Positions 22,516 through 34,198 of a stretch of 64,000 nucleotides of DNA are shown here, piece by piece (the stretch's first letter is position 1; each line of letters begins with the position of its first letter). The stretch is from Absidia repens. Taxonomy: Eukaryota; Mucoromycota; Mucoromycetes; Mucorales; Cunninghamellaceae. Location: the NCBI GenBank assembly GCA_002105175.1, contig MCGE01000013.1, forward strand, positions 1,054,001 to 1,118,000, in the 5' to 3' direction. Made by a program: the position numbers and the translations under genes. Below the pieces are notes generated by a model that worked only from the letters and a program-made list of their open reading frames with translations, searched no databases and was not told where the DNA came from.

Positions 22516-24110
22516 TTACAACTTCTTGGCAGCAGCTTCGATACTAGCAACGATACGTTCCAAAGCCAAATCGGTTTCTTCCTTGGTGATGTTGAGAGGA
22601 GGAATCAAACGCAAAGTTTCATAAATGGAAGTGGTCAACACAATGGTGTCCAAGTCAAAGGCTTCTTGGGCAACAGCATTAGCAAAGCCTTTAGGAGCAT
22701 CCAAAAATTCAATACCAATCATCAATCCAAGACCACGGATATCCACCTTGATGTTGTTAGGTAATAATCCAGGAACCTTAGCCTTTAATGTGGAGAAGAA
22801 CTGTTCAGATCTATTCAATAATAATAATAATAATAATAAATATCACCCAGTCAATTAATCTATTCTATCCACGCACGTATTTTATTCTATTATATTTATT
22901 TACCTAGCATTGCAGTTTTCCAAAATGTTTTCATCCTTGAAGACTTGTAAAGTGGCATTGGCAGCAGCACAGGCAACAGCATTACCAGAGTAGGTACCAC
23001 CCATGGATCCAGGGGGTTGAGTGTCCATCAATTCCTTGGTTGACACAATGGCAGAGAGAGGATAACCAGAGGCAATACCCTTGGCCATCACCAAAATATC
23101 AGGACGCACACCAAAGTGTTCCACAGCGAACATCTTACCAGTACGACCGAAACCTGATTGTACTTCGTCACAAATCAATAAGATGTTATGCTTGTCACAA
23201 ATTTCACGTAATCCAGTAAGGAAGTCTATTAAAATTAAATAAAATGAAAAAATCAGTCCATCATTACATTCCACTTTTTGACTTCATCTCGAGGTGATTG
23301 GTTGATGGGGGGATTTACTTACTCTTAGGAGGAACAACGTAACCACCTTCGCCTTGCACAGGTTCAATTAAGATAGCAGCAGTATCTTCAGGGTCACTAC
23401 GTTGCTTGAGCACCAAGTCCAATTGATGTAAAGCTTCAGCACCACACCATTCGGCATCAAACTTGGTAGGGTCAGCCTTGTGAGCAGCCCATTGTTGGAA
23501 GTAGGGGTAAGAGCATACGTGTACACCAGGCATCAAGGGACCAAAACCTTTACCGTAAACAGTCTTGGAGGTGGTCAAAGCCATAGTACCCATAGTGCGA
23601 CCGTGGTAAGAACCTTGGAAGACAATAATATTTTGCTTCTTGGTAGCATGACGAGCCAACTTGACAGCAGCTTCCACGGCTTCAGAACCAGAGTTCCAGA
23701 AGAAGAAAGTGTCCAAAGAAGAATGAGGCATCTTGGGTTTCAAACCTTCAATCAGATCCAACATGGGCTTTTGGTAAAAGATGTTGACTTGACCGTGAGA
23801 TAAATTAGCAGCTTGATCTTGGACAGCCTTGACAACAGTAGGATGGCAATGACCTGAATGAAGAGAGAAAAAAAAAAAAAACAGAAACGGTAGGTGAGCA
23901 TTTTTGTATACACATATAATAATCCCACCTCTTGGTATTTGTTTATTTACCTGTGTTAGTGACACCAATACCAGTGGTCAAATCAAGATACTTCTTGCCT
24001 TCAACAGACCAGACGTAAGTACCCTTGGCCTTTTCAATCACGAGTTCAGTGCTTCTACCGATACCCTTGGCAATGTGGCGTTTACCGAATTGAGCTAACT
24101 TGGAAGTCAT
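22516..24110 (-). CDS. class III PLP aminotransferase, probable 4-aminobutyrate aminotransferase
   Basis: Four exons (24110-23951, 23853-23323, 23225-22904, 22810-22516) give 435 residues with every junction in phase. Class III landmarks are in order: the HCHP motif, [56 protein letters not shown] and [11 protein letters not shown], whose Lys binds pyridoxal phosphate. [16 protein letters not shown] and [10 protein letters not shown] follow. Length and motifs fit the GabT branch (GABA to succinate semialdehyde with 2-oxoglutarate), closer to the bacterial-type GabT than to the mitochondrial Uga1/ABAT branch. An ornithine or dialkylglycine enzyme is the main alternative. It is divergent from the NSA1 gene. 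Confidence 0.85.
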
Positions 24111-24977
24111 TTATGTATAATAATATGTATATAAAAAAAAGTATTGGGGAAAAGAAAAAAGAAGGAAGGAAAGAAAAACAACGGGTTTTATATAACGAAG
24201 TGAAAAGAAAAAAAAAGAGTGTTTCTAATGTAAATTTAATCGGTAGGTCAGCAAATGATTTGATTGGTTGAAATTTGTAAGCTGCTTCCAATGAGAAATG
24301 GGAATAATGCTTGTTGACAAATATCACTAACCTCCGCTGACCCAGCTTCTTTTAGTGGGTTTTTCCCCACCCTTCCGATTTTACTATTGTCACAAAATGT
24401 TTTTATTAACTATATTTTGGAAGGTTTAGAAACTTTTTCTAGAGTAAATAAACGTATTTTTATTTTCTGGGGGTTATGTACTTTGGTCAAGTAAAAGAAA
24501 GATTCCTTTTTTTTTTAATTATAATAATGTTACAATCTTAAGGATAAACGTTTCAGTAATGCAAGGGTAGATCACTCAAATGAGATGGAAAATGACCGGT
24601 TACACTTCCGAACGCATATAGTATTTTAAGTTTCAAGAGACGAAGTGGGCCGAGAGATCTTTTTTCTTTCTTTTTTTTTTAAGCGCTTGTTATCTATCAT
24701 ATATATAATTTTGGGCCAATGTGAAGTAAAGTGGAGACGAAGGCAGACGCTCAGAAAAAAATTGGGTCGTATTAATAAAATAAATGGATGAAATACTACA
24801 TTTTTTCTTAACCCCATTGACTGTACAAGCCTCCCTTCAATCAGTAACTGGAATTTTCAAATGCCGCCTTTTTTTTTCTGCTGTCTAGCTCTCACCCAAA
24901 ATTTTCAAATTTCACGTTCCTCTTGTTTTTTCTCTATTTTTTCTCTTTTCCTCTTTGATTTGATCTATTCTGACATT
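24111..24977. promoter_or_regulatory. divergent promoter region, aminotransferase / NSA1
   Basis: These 867 bases separate two divergent genes. TTTTCAAATGCCGCC at 24854-24868 lies 110 bases before the NSA1 ATG and is a variant of the motif seen upstream of other genes here. The rest is AT-rich, and no extra gene is visible. Confidence 0.45.
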
Positions 24978-26672
24978 ATGCGCTATTTTACTGGTGATGA
25001 AAACGGTTTGATCAAACGTAAGGACGAACAAATACACGTATACTTGTCAACTGAAAATAACTATATTTTTGTTTTTGTTTTTTTGTCATAGGCGTTGTGT
25101 TTTTGCCTCCTATAGTTGAAAAGCAGACGAAGAAACGATCACGTCAAGAAGACTCGGAAAGCGAAGGCAAATCCAAGAAAAAGCAAGAAGAAGAACCTTT
25201 ACATGAAGTCACAGTCTTTGGCAAGGTCGACAAACAAAATGCTGTCCAGAAAATGACTTGGGCTACTATCAATAACGAACGCTTGGTAAGTAACTTGATA
25301 CTTGGAAAAAGAACACTCTGGGAACTAAAAGACTTTTGAGTATAGTTAGTGGTAGCTAGACAAAATGGTGTGGTTGATTGTATCCATCCTGATTCTGGTG
25401 ACGTGGTGAAATCCTTCTGCGACAAGGAAATCAGCCAAGCGCTTGCCGACAAACCCAAGAACAATCGCCTACGCTTCATTGGCTTGGAAACAACAGAAAC
25501 GCATCTCATGACGTGCAACTCGAATGGAACATTGACTTGGACGCCTTTGGGTGCAACTGAATTGAATGTTATTACTAAACTGGACAAGACAAGTACTACA
25601 GGCGGATCGGCCAATGCTGGTGCAGGGACTGATTTGGATATTGTACGGGCGCATCCAGTCCATCGCCATTTGATTGCTGTGGGTGGTAAAGACATTGATT
25701 TACAAATTTACGATATCAACGCTTTCCTCGGTGGCAGCAGCACTGACGATCAAAAGAACAAGCCAGCAGCTAATGCGGCATCTGGAAAGAAGACAACTGA
25801 CACCAACAAACCTCATCCTCGACAAAAACAAAAACAAACTAAATTGGGACTGATATATGAAGCAAAGAATGTAAGTTATAGAGAAAGAAAATAGGGGAGG
25901 GGATGTTAAAGAGTTAGTGAATTGACAAGAATCTTTTATAGGTCAAGAATGATTATTTGGATCTTTCTCAGCCTGTTTGGATCAACGATTTACAATTTAT
26001 GAATGAAGAAGGAACCCAAGTGGCTGTCGCAACACATTATCATCAGGTACGAATAAATCGTCATTGTTTTTTATCATTCAGCTTTTTAAATTTCTTCCTC
26101 TATATAGATCAGGCTATACGACTTCAAAAAGGCACGACGACCTGTGATGACAGCAGATGTTGGAAAAATGCCATTGACTAGTCTCTCGTTAGGGATGGAT
26201 TTCGATCATGTGGTTTTCACGGATACAATGAACGATGTTGGCTTGATGAATATTAGACTTGGAAAGGTCGTGACTCAATTGAAAGGTAGGACAAGAGAAG
26301 TGACAACATAAGAGTATTCAATTCTCACCCACTCTCTCACTCACTACAGGATTCGCTGGTGCTTGTAAAGCTACCCAAACTATCCCTCAACCAACGTTTG
26401 GCGCTGCTTCCTCTGAATCTAATGAACAATCTGATGCTGGTCATACATTGGTGAGCGTGGGCCTGGATCGCACCTTACGACTCCATGAATTGAATACCAA
26501 ATTCCGAAAACTAGAAAAAAAGGTCTACTTGAAACAGCGTTTGACGGCGGTGTTGGTGGATACCGACTATGTTGTACCGGCACGTGAACCCAATGAAGAA
26601 GAAAAGGAAGAAGAAGAAATCTGGAGCGCTTTGGATACAGTCAAGAATAAGAAGAAATCCCGCTTAGCTTGA
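24978..26672 (+). CDS. NSA1: Nsa1/WDR74 ribosome biogenesis WD40 protein
   Basis: Six exons (24978-25017, 25092-25285, 25346-25870, 25942-26046, 26108-26285, 26350-26672) give 454 residues in phase. The chain begins MRYFTGDENGLIKR, has WD-type blades (GVVDCIHPDSGDVV, VAVGGKDIDLQIYD, QIRLYD-type IRLYDFKKARRPV, LVSVGLDRTLRLHE) and ends EKKVYLKQRLTAVLVD plus a Lys-rich tail. This is the order of Nsa1/WDR74, a seven-bladed propeller needed with Rix7/NVL for early 60S maturation in the nucleolus. The second blade has an inserted Lys/Glu-rich low-complexity segment (residues ~22-45). A basic/acidic C terminus agrees with nucleolar location. Confidence 0.85.
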
Positions 26673-27013
26673 AAATAGCAACAACCCTCCTTCCCTCTCA
26701 TTCTATCTTTAATATTTAGTTTTAGTTTTAGTTTTATTTCTCATTGATATCTTTATATACTCCTTCCATCTTCTATAAGAATAAAAAAATTTGCATTTTT
26801 AACTATCAATATTTTTTAAAGTTGCATTTATATAATTGTGGGTGTGCTAAGATGTGTGATTGGCTGGGATGGAAAAAGTGTGGTTTCATTTTTTAATGGC
26901 GAGTTAAGCCCATGCTCCCTAGTTTTATCATTGAAACTCCATACACAATTTTTTATTCCTTTTCTTTCTTTTTTTATTCCTTCTTTTATCCACAGATATA
27001 TACATACTATAGC
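26673..27013. other. intergenic, tandem genes
   Basis: AATAAAA near 26781 is the likely 3' end of NSA1, and the remainder is a T-rich RCF2 promoter. AATGGCGAGTTAAGCC near 26896-26911 is the only GC-richer word. Confidence 0.45.
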
Positions 27014-27822
27014 ATGGGAAAACATCTTACTGAAAAACAACTAAATGAAAGCGAACGAATTGGACTGCACTATGGTGGTCGAGGGGCACTCATCGGTCTT
27101 GGGTTGGGTGCATTGGCAACGATGTACGCTTTCAAGAAATCACCCAGCTTTCGTGCTTTATCGAAACCTATGCAAGCTTCAATGGTTGTGGCAGGCAAGT
27201 GTGAAAAAAAAAAATCTTAGAAATGCGACACATACCTGACCATCACCCTTCCTTCCCTCCTTTTCTATTTACATAGGCGCTACTTCAGGTTTCTTATTTG
27301 GGTCAGACCGAGCTGTGACAGGGTATGAAAATCGGGAACTTGGCTACATGGACGAAGAAATGTATGTGAATTTGAAGCAGGCTCGGTTTGAAAAGATTCC
27401 CAAGAGTGGCTTTGACAAGACATTAGTGTACCTAAATGATAACCGTTGGACAGTCATTGGTAAGTCGTCAGATATACATGTCCATTAAATCAGCTGCGTA
27501 CTGATATTTCCGATTGATCTATCTATCTTTTTTAGGATGCACTTGGGCTTTATCCATGGTAGCTGCCTTGGGTTATAGTTTCTCCAATAAATATCTCAAC
27601 ACCCAACAAAAATTGGTCCAAGCTCGTATGTATGCCCAAGCTGCAACGATTGGGGTTTTGATGGCTTCGGCCGGGCTTTCTATCTACTTAGGCGAAAACG
27701 AAGCAGAAAAGCAGAAAAATAGAAACGCCCCTGATGCCCAACTTCTGGCCGTGCTTCAAATGCCTGATGACAAAGATGATGCCAACGTGCAAGAAAGCAA
27801 AAAGGTGGCTGCTCGTTACTGA
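27014..27822 (+). CDS. RCF2: Rcf2-type respiratory supercomplex factor (HIG1 domain)
   Basis: Three exons (27014-27194, 27277-27459, 27536-27822) give 216 residues. Hydrophobic pairs lie near residues 22-42 and 50-67, and the HIG1 hairpin near residues 118-175 (VIGCTWALSMVAALG; QKLVQARMYAQAATIGVLMA). QKxVQARMYAQ is a signature of Rcf2, the mitochondrial inner-membrane factor associated with cytochrome c oxidase and bc1-oxidase supercomplexes. Intron 1 uses a GC donor (GCAAGT at 27195): only that donor gives the continuous reading VVAGATSGFLFG. The tail is acidic/Lys-rich. Length agrees with yeast Rcf2 (224). Confidence 0.87.
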
Positions 27823-28844
27823 AAGGACTCTTTTCCTCCCCTTTCTGTAAATAGAATATTATATTATTATCACTAGTATCGAACTGTTAGCTTACTCTTC
27901 TTCCCTTTATCATACGATATGTCCTTTTTATTTGTTTGTCATTGCTGAAAATAAAAACCTTAGCTATTTGTCATTGTATTATTTATTTATTTTTCCATGT
28001 GGGGCTATTTCTTTTTCTTTTTTTGTGCAGTATTGTAGGTACTATGTACGTTATATGATATGTTGTATCAATTGTATTGTGGTGTAGAACTGCAAGAAGG
28101 CAAAATAAAATGGAATCTCACAGAAAATACTTAAAGTATTCATTTTATTTTACCTGGAAATAAAGACAATAAAGCGTTTAACCGCGTATGATATCATTAG
28201 TGGGACAAAGCTGCATTATCACTATATTGTATAACTATATTATATAAAGTCAGCGATACTTAAATCAGGTAGGATTTGGCTAAAAGGTCAAGGAGTTGCA
28301 ACAACAAATATTTTCACCCTCTCCAAAAAAAAGATGCTGTGTGGGTACTACTAAATACGATAAATTCCAGTGCACTTTCAATCATCGTAGTTTTTTATGC
28401 GCCGTTCACTGACTTTTTTCATGCGTCCTACCACAGCATTTTCTAAAAACATTCAAGAAATTCCGCTCACCGCTATATTTAGAAATCCGGCACAGTAGAA
28501 CAGGGTGCAAAGCACAACAGTTGGTCGATGTTGCTTCGTGTCTATTTTTTTTTTATTTTGTACATATACTTCATCTTTTTATTTTCTAAATGCACAAGCA
28601 CTGTATTGTACAGTACAGTGTGAGCATATCCATTAAACAAGACAAACTAAACATATGATATGTATGAGAGGCGATGTAAATGCAAAGCGAAAAGATATAT
28701 TTATTTACAGTAACCTACAAGTTATGGAAACAAAACTAAAACTGATCTAATGATAACTTGTCATGCATACTATACCTAAATATGAGGCTATTATGGGTCC
28801 TGTATATCCAGGTGAGTGCTGGAAAAGAAACGCAAAAACATATA
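27823..28844. other. intergenic
   Basis: AT-rich sequence, with AATAAAAA near 27949 as a probable RCF2 3' end. Several short inverted words (TACTGTAC near 28608) occur but no gene is recognised. Confidence 0.4.
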
Positions 28845-29640
28845 TTCAAATCCCGCCCACGTGGCTTTTATTTCCTCCCTTTTTTCATTTTTCATTTTTT
28901 TTCTTCTTCTTCACAATTGTGGCTCCTATGGGGTAATGGTGATCTTAGATTAGTGTTAGGACTAGTTTAGAGGCGTTTCCAGCTTAGGGATTAGAACATG
29001 CATGGGGAAACTCTTTCATTTTGGATTCAGGATTTAGCACTATTAGTTGGTTTTTGATGCCTCCATTAGCTTAGTTAGTGCTAGTTTGTCCATAGTATGT
29101 ATCTATGTCTTAATAAAATATGTCTTTTTTACTTGCGTGAATAAAAAAAATGGACCATTAGTCTTGTTCATGTCTTGTGCAATTGTCCCCCCCCTTTTTC
29201 ACTACCATCATCTCTTTTGACGGGTGCTAACCGTTGTTGCGCTTCAACAGCCGATATCCTTTTAATTTTTCTCGTTCCCTGCAGAGTAGATCAACTTTTA
29301 TTTTACAGTTCTCTCTTTCAAACAATGTTGACCATTCTTCAACTATCTCATTTGACTTCTTCATACTTCCTCCAATAGATCCTTCCATAAAATCACTTGT
29401 TATAATGAACGCCTAGTTCATATTTTTCGTATCTATCGATACACTTCAATAAAATATGCACGTTTTTAATACAAAAGTTCTCTGACTCTTCTTACAGTAA
29501 ACAATGCCGTTATCGTAATTGTTTTGTGAGTGTCCTACCAAACACATGCTTTCTAGTTCACATACTATACTACGGTTACTTCCCCAAGTGTCCCAAGAAC
29601 TGACTGGAAACCTTCAACAGGTCACTATCAAATAAAACCA
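28845..29640 (+). repeat. dispersed repeat, copy D
   Basis: The best preserved head: TTCAAATCCCGCCCACGTGG at 28845-28864. A T/C-rich tract comes next, then the core from 28953 (TTAGGACTAGTTTAGAGGCG), CATGCATGGGGAAAC, CATTAGCTTAGTTAGTG and AATAAAATATGTC at 29111. The tail contains the subrepeats (CTTGTTCATGTCTTGTGCAA; TTGACCATTCTTCAAC; CTTCAATAAAATATGC near 29445). It ends GACTGGAAACC...GGTCACTATCAAATAAAA near 29640. Confidence 0.8.
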
Positions 29641-30235
29641 TATTTATTCTCTGCCAGCTATATAAATGATTCCGAATCGGATCGCATCTGTATGCGCCAA
29701 TATAAAGTTTATACTACTGTATTCCAGCATATCTATGACCAGAATAGCCTAACATAGTAGAATAACTTTATCACCCATTGTTTATTGTCAAAAAAAACAA
29801 AAACAAAAAAAAAAACGTCTTATTGAATATGGCGTTGTTGAAGCCAGTACATGTGTAAAAGATAGGAAATCTAAGACACTGAGAAAAGAAGACTGGTTTC
29901 GATCTGCAAGCTACATAATGTTTGACTGCCACCTATGCAAAAATACTCGCCCTGGAAGAAATCCTCCCAGTCCCATGATCACACCGTATTCATCACCACT
30001 AACTAAGAAGCGCATATTATATAGCCACTATCCCTGCATTATAAATTCATACACATACGCATTAGCATGATGACTAGTCACTTTTGACCACATAAAAACC
30101 ACCACCTATAACTTATCACGCATGACATCAACATAAAAAAACATACACACAACAGTAATAAAAAGACAAACAAGACACGAATAGAAGACAGAATAAAAAA
30201 GTATGATATTTTATTGCTACAAAGAAAGAAAAAAT
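29641..30235. other. intergenic, 3' flank of eS1
   Basis: AT-rich; near 30190-30200 there is an AATAAAAAAG that would be read on the other strand as UTR. No gene is recognised. Confidence 0.4.
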
Positions 30236-31300
30236 CTAAACGCTTTCCAAAACAGGGGGTTCGACAAAGTCCTTGTTGATCTTGGCACCAACTTCTTCAC
30301 CGGCGGCGGCAGCACCACCATGAAGGGCCAACAAAGCAGAGACATCGAACTTGGGGGCCTTGAGGATCTTGACCTTACGGATGTAGGTGTTTTGGAGGGG
30401 GTAGATGGATTGCGAGGCCTTTTCGATGCGGGTAGCGATATGATCTTGGGCAGATTGAGAGGCAGAGGAGGTGACCTTGGTGACCAATTCCTTCAAGTCG
30501 CAAGCGTTGGTTTCTTCAGCCATGATTTCAAACATCTTTTTGCGGATTTCGCGGATTTGAGCGGATTGAGCATAGGTGGTCTTCTTGACTTGGTTGCGAC
30601 GACGAGAAGTGAAAGCAATGACAAACAAACGGACCAAGTAGCCATCGGTGGTTTTGATATCAACGAAGGCTTCGATGGTGCTTTGCCACTTCTTGACCAT
30701 AGAGCGGAGCTTGTCAGAGGTCATATCCATACCGTAAAAGTTGGTCAACAAGTTCTTACCTTGGACTTCATCAACCTTTAATTGGATCTTACGGAAGGCA
30801 CGGGATTCATCCTTAGCCAATTCACCGAGAGACACTTCGACAACACGACCGTTCAAAGAATCATTGGCATTACCTATCAAAAAAAATCATGATTCCGCAG
30901 TGAGTGAGGTGTGACGCAAAATACTTTGGATATTTTTTTTTTGACAACAAAAGTGTAATACTTACGGAGACCTTGGGTACGGTTGACCAAAGTCTTACCG
31001 ACTTGACGGACATCAAACATGGAAGGAGCCTTGATATCATACCAGTCCTTACGGGTGAAGGGATCGACGCTATTGATAAGAAGAGAGTGTTAGATGTAAA
31101 CTGTCAAAGAAGAAGAACCAAATGTCAATATCGCACTTACACCTTCTTCTTCAAACCTTTCTTGCCCTTGGAAAGGCGCTTGTTTTTACCGACAGCTAAT
31201 GATAGTAGTAATATATAGTAGTGTTAATATATACATAATAAAAAAAATTGGATGGATGGATAAATGGATGGATGGATGGATGGTGATGATGCTTACCCAT
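30236..31300 (-). CDS. RPS1: 40S ribosomal protein eS1 (Rps1/S3Ae)
   Basis: Four exons: 31300-31297 (only ATGG), 31195-31141, 31069-30966 and 30873-30236; 266 residues, all in phase. The start [19 protein letters not shown] and the blocks [28 protein letters not shown] and [18 protein letters not shown] are unmistakable for eS1, an mRNA-exit-side protein of the 40S subunit. The family's usual length is 255-265. The first exon is just four bases, so the second codon is split by a 101-base intron holding a (GGAT) repeat near 31252-31283. Dense introns at the 5' end are common for fungal ribosomal genes. It is divergent from the p23 gene. Confidence 0.96.
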
Positions 31301-31759
31301 GATGGACAGATAATTAAAGAGAAGGGGAAATCCTTTGGTGGGCGCTGGCACCCAACTCAACATTTTTTTTTGTGACCGTCGGAGTCAAATTGATGGGTCC
31401 AGAAAATGCTTTTCTTCGTTTCTCAGGGTGGGCGACTGGATCGAATATATAAAGTCACTCACTCCTATTCAAATGGATTCTACTATGGATCATAAGCAGT
31501 GGGAAAAGGGAATGTTCTGTATTTTTAATTTTTTATTTTATTTTATTTTGTTACTACAAAACGGTAACAGAAAGAACTTCACTAACGACTTGGGTTTCCA
31601 GGAAAAAAAAAAAAAAAAAACGTCATAGAAAAACTCCGACAGAAGCATGGCGCGTTTGACCCCACATAAAATAAAACCAGAACCTTCTTTTTCTTTATTT
31701 TTTTTTTCTTCTTCTTTTTATTTTCTTGCTTCTATTATTGAAACACTAAATTATTCGTA
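31301..31759. promoter_or_regulatory. divergent promoter region, eS1 / p23
   Basis: 459 bases shared by two divergent genes. GGCGCGTTTGACCCC at 31650-31664 lies about 100 bases before the p23 ATG and is a loose variant of the motif GGCGTTTCAAA. A long A run is at 31602-31620. An open frame at 31335-31628 has no recognisable content. Confidence 0.4.
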
Positions 31760-32644
31760 ATGACTCTCCATCCTATTGTATCCTGGGCTCAACGCGCCGA
31801 ATTTATTTACTTGACTGTTAACGTTACTGATATCACTGTAAGTCTCTCTCTTTTGTTTTTAATCAATCAAAACATCGCTTTCTCCCGATTAATCCATATT
31901 CGTTTTTTTTTTTTTTGGCTTATAAAGGAACCCAAAGTTAATTTAACTGCAGACCGTTTCCACTTCAAAGGCAAGGGTGAAAAAGAACAAAGTGAATTTG
32001 AATGTGAAATCGAATTCCTCAAGCCTATCGATGTCGAAGTATGTAAACGGAACTTGGATGACGTTATCATGGCAAAGAGTCTCATCTGTTTTTTTATATA
32101 TAGAAATCCAAACAAACATTGACCGCCCGTAGCTTGAACATGATCATTTACAAGACCAAGGACTCTGAAGGATATTGGGATAAGCTTCAAAAAGGTGGTA
32201 AGCTCAACTTCCTCAAGGTGGACTTTGACAAGTGGAGAGATGAAGATGAAGAGGATGAAGAAGAACAACAACCTGACCCTATGGCGGGTGGTGCTGGAGG
32301 CATGCCCGGTATGCCCAACATGGCTGACTTGATGGGTGGCATGGGTGGCATGGGTGGTGCCGGAGGTGCTGGAGGAATGCCTAACATGGCTGATTTGATG
32401 GGCGGCATGGGTGGTGCCGGTGGTGCTGGTGGCGCTGGAGGCATGGACTTCTCTCAACTTCTCAAAAACATGGTAAGAAATCAAAAACGAAGCAAATAAG
32501 TTTCCATCTCATTAACTGACTGTCTCTCTCTCTCTTTTTTTTTTTTTTGAATGTTTATTTATTGTATTTTTCTAGCCTAAAGGTGGTGAAGAAGGCGAAG
32601 AAGAAGAAGGCGAAGAAAACAAGGCTGCCGGTAAGGAAGAATAG
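31760..32644 (+). CDS. SBA1: p23/Sba1 Hsp90 co-chaperone
   Basis: Four exons (31760-31837, 31928-32038, 32104-32472, 32576-32644) give 208 residues. Residues 1-115 form the CS/p23 beta sandwich. HPIVSWAQRAEFIYLTVNV opens it, and the hallmark LTARSLNMIIYKTKD...YWDKLQK closes it. An acidic patch (DEDEEDEEEQQ) and two long copies of a Gly/Met repeat (GMPNMADLMGGMGG) then lead to an acidic C terminus. In Sba1 the Met/Gly-rich tail contributes chaperone activity while the CS domain holds ATP-bound Hsp90. It is cytosolic/nuclear. The repeat array is longer than I expect from yeast. Confidence 0.92.
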
Positions 32645-34021
32645 GACAGGATTTGAAAAATGGGGGTAGAAGAATACTGTGAAAATTTATTAATATTGCT
32701 CTGTTTACTGTAGAAGAACAAAAGTAGAATGCTTAGATTAGTCTTTTTATTATATATTTATTTTGGATGATTTATATTCTCTTTTTTGTTGTATCTATCT
32801 TTGGTTTTGTTTGCTATCAATAAAATGCTATAAATCATATTTTATATTGTAATGCGTGAAATGCGTGTGTGGATTGGGAGGTTCATTATGTGTGTATGGA
32901 TGAATGTGGTTCAACGGACTTTTCTATGATGCCACTCTCCCTATATGACATTATGTATTTTTTTTTTTAAAAAAAAGGGATTGGGTTCGTATTTTACATG
33001 AGGAATGTTGATTGTTCATAACACAGATGATAGATCACATTTCCTAGTAGCGTCCTTCGCAACAAATGCGATGCATAAACGATTGGTTACGGCATGCTTC
33101 ACTTTAGTGTTTCCAGGAATATATTTGTCCGAGGAGAAAAAGAAAGCCATTGTTGTCTCAATTCTTTCACGAGGATGATGCAGATCATTATATCTATCAA
33201 CTGACGATATGATTTTCAAGATAATCTTAGGATATAGGGAAAACTAGTCTGGTCTAGCATAGCGTCATTTATGTCGATCATTATTGATTATTATATGCAA
33301 TAGCAATTTGAACTTGAATATGACTACTATTTCAAAGTGAAGGTATGAAATGCACAGACGGGAGCAAATGGCTAAAATTGGTATGCCATGCACAATCTAT
33401 CCGCGATGAGGGTTGATAATACAGCAGATTTCAAAAATGAAGTCAGATCTGAAGCAAAATATTGGTAAGTGTCAGCGTTTAAAATAAAAGAATATATTTT
33501 ACTGAAGGATATATAAGCTAATATTCAAGTAAAATGGAGTCCAGTTTATTAACCTTTAACATAACAGAAACGACCAACATCATCAATATAATAGCATGGA
33601 TTTTCATAGGAATTTTGGGCAGCTGAAAATATATTGTAGACGGATTCATTCCAGTATCTATCATTTATGGTTTTACTTACATCACATAATTTAAACCACC
33701 TAATACATGACATCTGATGTAAATACTTGGGGAAGAGTTTGCCCATATTTTTTTTAGTGGTTGGGCGGCATCTCAATTCCTTTTTTTCTGGTGTCTAAAA
33801 CCAAATCTTTGTATCATAACGTCTTCTTTTTAATTTTACATCGTCTCAAATATTCTATGTAACAGAAGTCTCAAAAACACCATTAATTTGGTTTTAATTT
33901 TCAGTTTCCATCGCCCACCCCCCAAAAAAAAGCTACTATAATGAACATTAATCTAAAGATGTGAGGTGACGAATGCGAAAAAGAATACTACAAACTAAAC
34001 ATATGAGAGAGACTAATTGTG
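32645..34021. other. intergenic with a doubtful short gene on the minus strand
   Basis: Open frames on the minus strand at 33549-33740 (from an ATG, MGKLFPKYLHQMSCIRWFKL, ending CYYIDDVGRFCYVKG) and 33016-33219 look more protein-like than their surroundings. The first contains a good donor (GTAAGT) and acceptor (TTTCAG) about 60 bases apart. No family is recognised and no partner exon is convincing. The rest is AT-rich. Confidence 0.25.
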
Positions 34022-34198
34022 GAGAAGGCAAGGTATATTTTATTCAAAAGTTGGTTTATTAAACAATGGCAACTAAACCAAGCTATTGATTGTCCCGTCA
34101 TGCTCACATCTAAGATGAATGGGCAACCTAAATGGTGGTCCCAAATCAAGAACCCGAAATATGGGAGAAAATAAAATTCACGTGGGAGGCGTTTGAAT
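34022..34198 (-). repeat. dispersed repeat, copy E' (reverse, head and part of core)
   Basis: The minus strand reads TTCAAACGCCTCCCACGTG at 34180-34198, followed by a core fragment (plus strand AATGGTGGTCCCAAATCAAG near 34132-34151; CTAAACCAAGCTATTG near 34073). The beginning of the core (GGACTAG...) is missing. It lies head to head with copy E. Confidence 0.55.

Noticed and set aside
28845..28864. tRNA B-box-like word (TTCAAATCC) in the heads of the repeats, suggesting a tRNA-derived SINE
   Set aside because: No A box or cloverleaf lies upstream, the head is followed by long T runs that would stop Pol III, and the same word occurs upstream of protein genes.
30203..30781. Plus-strand frame of 192 codons opposite eS1
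   Set aside because: Antisense shadow of a certain ribosomal protein gene.
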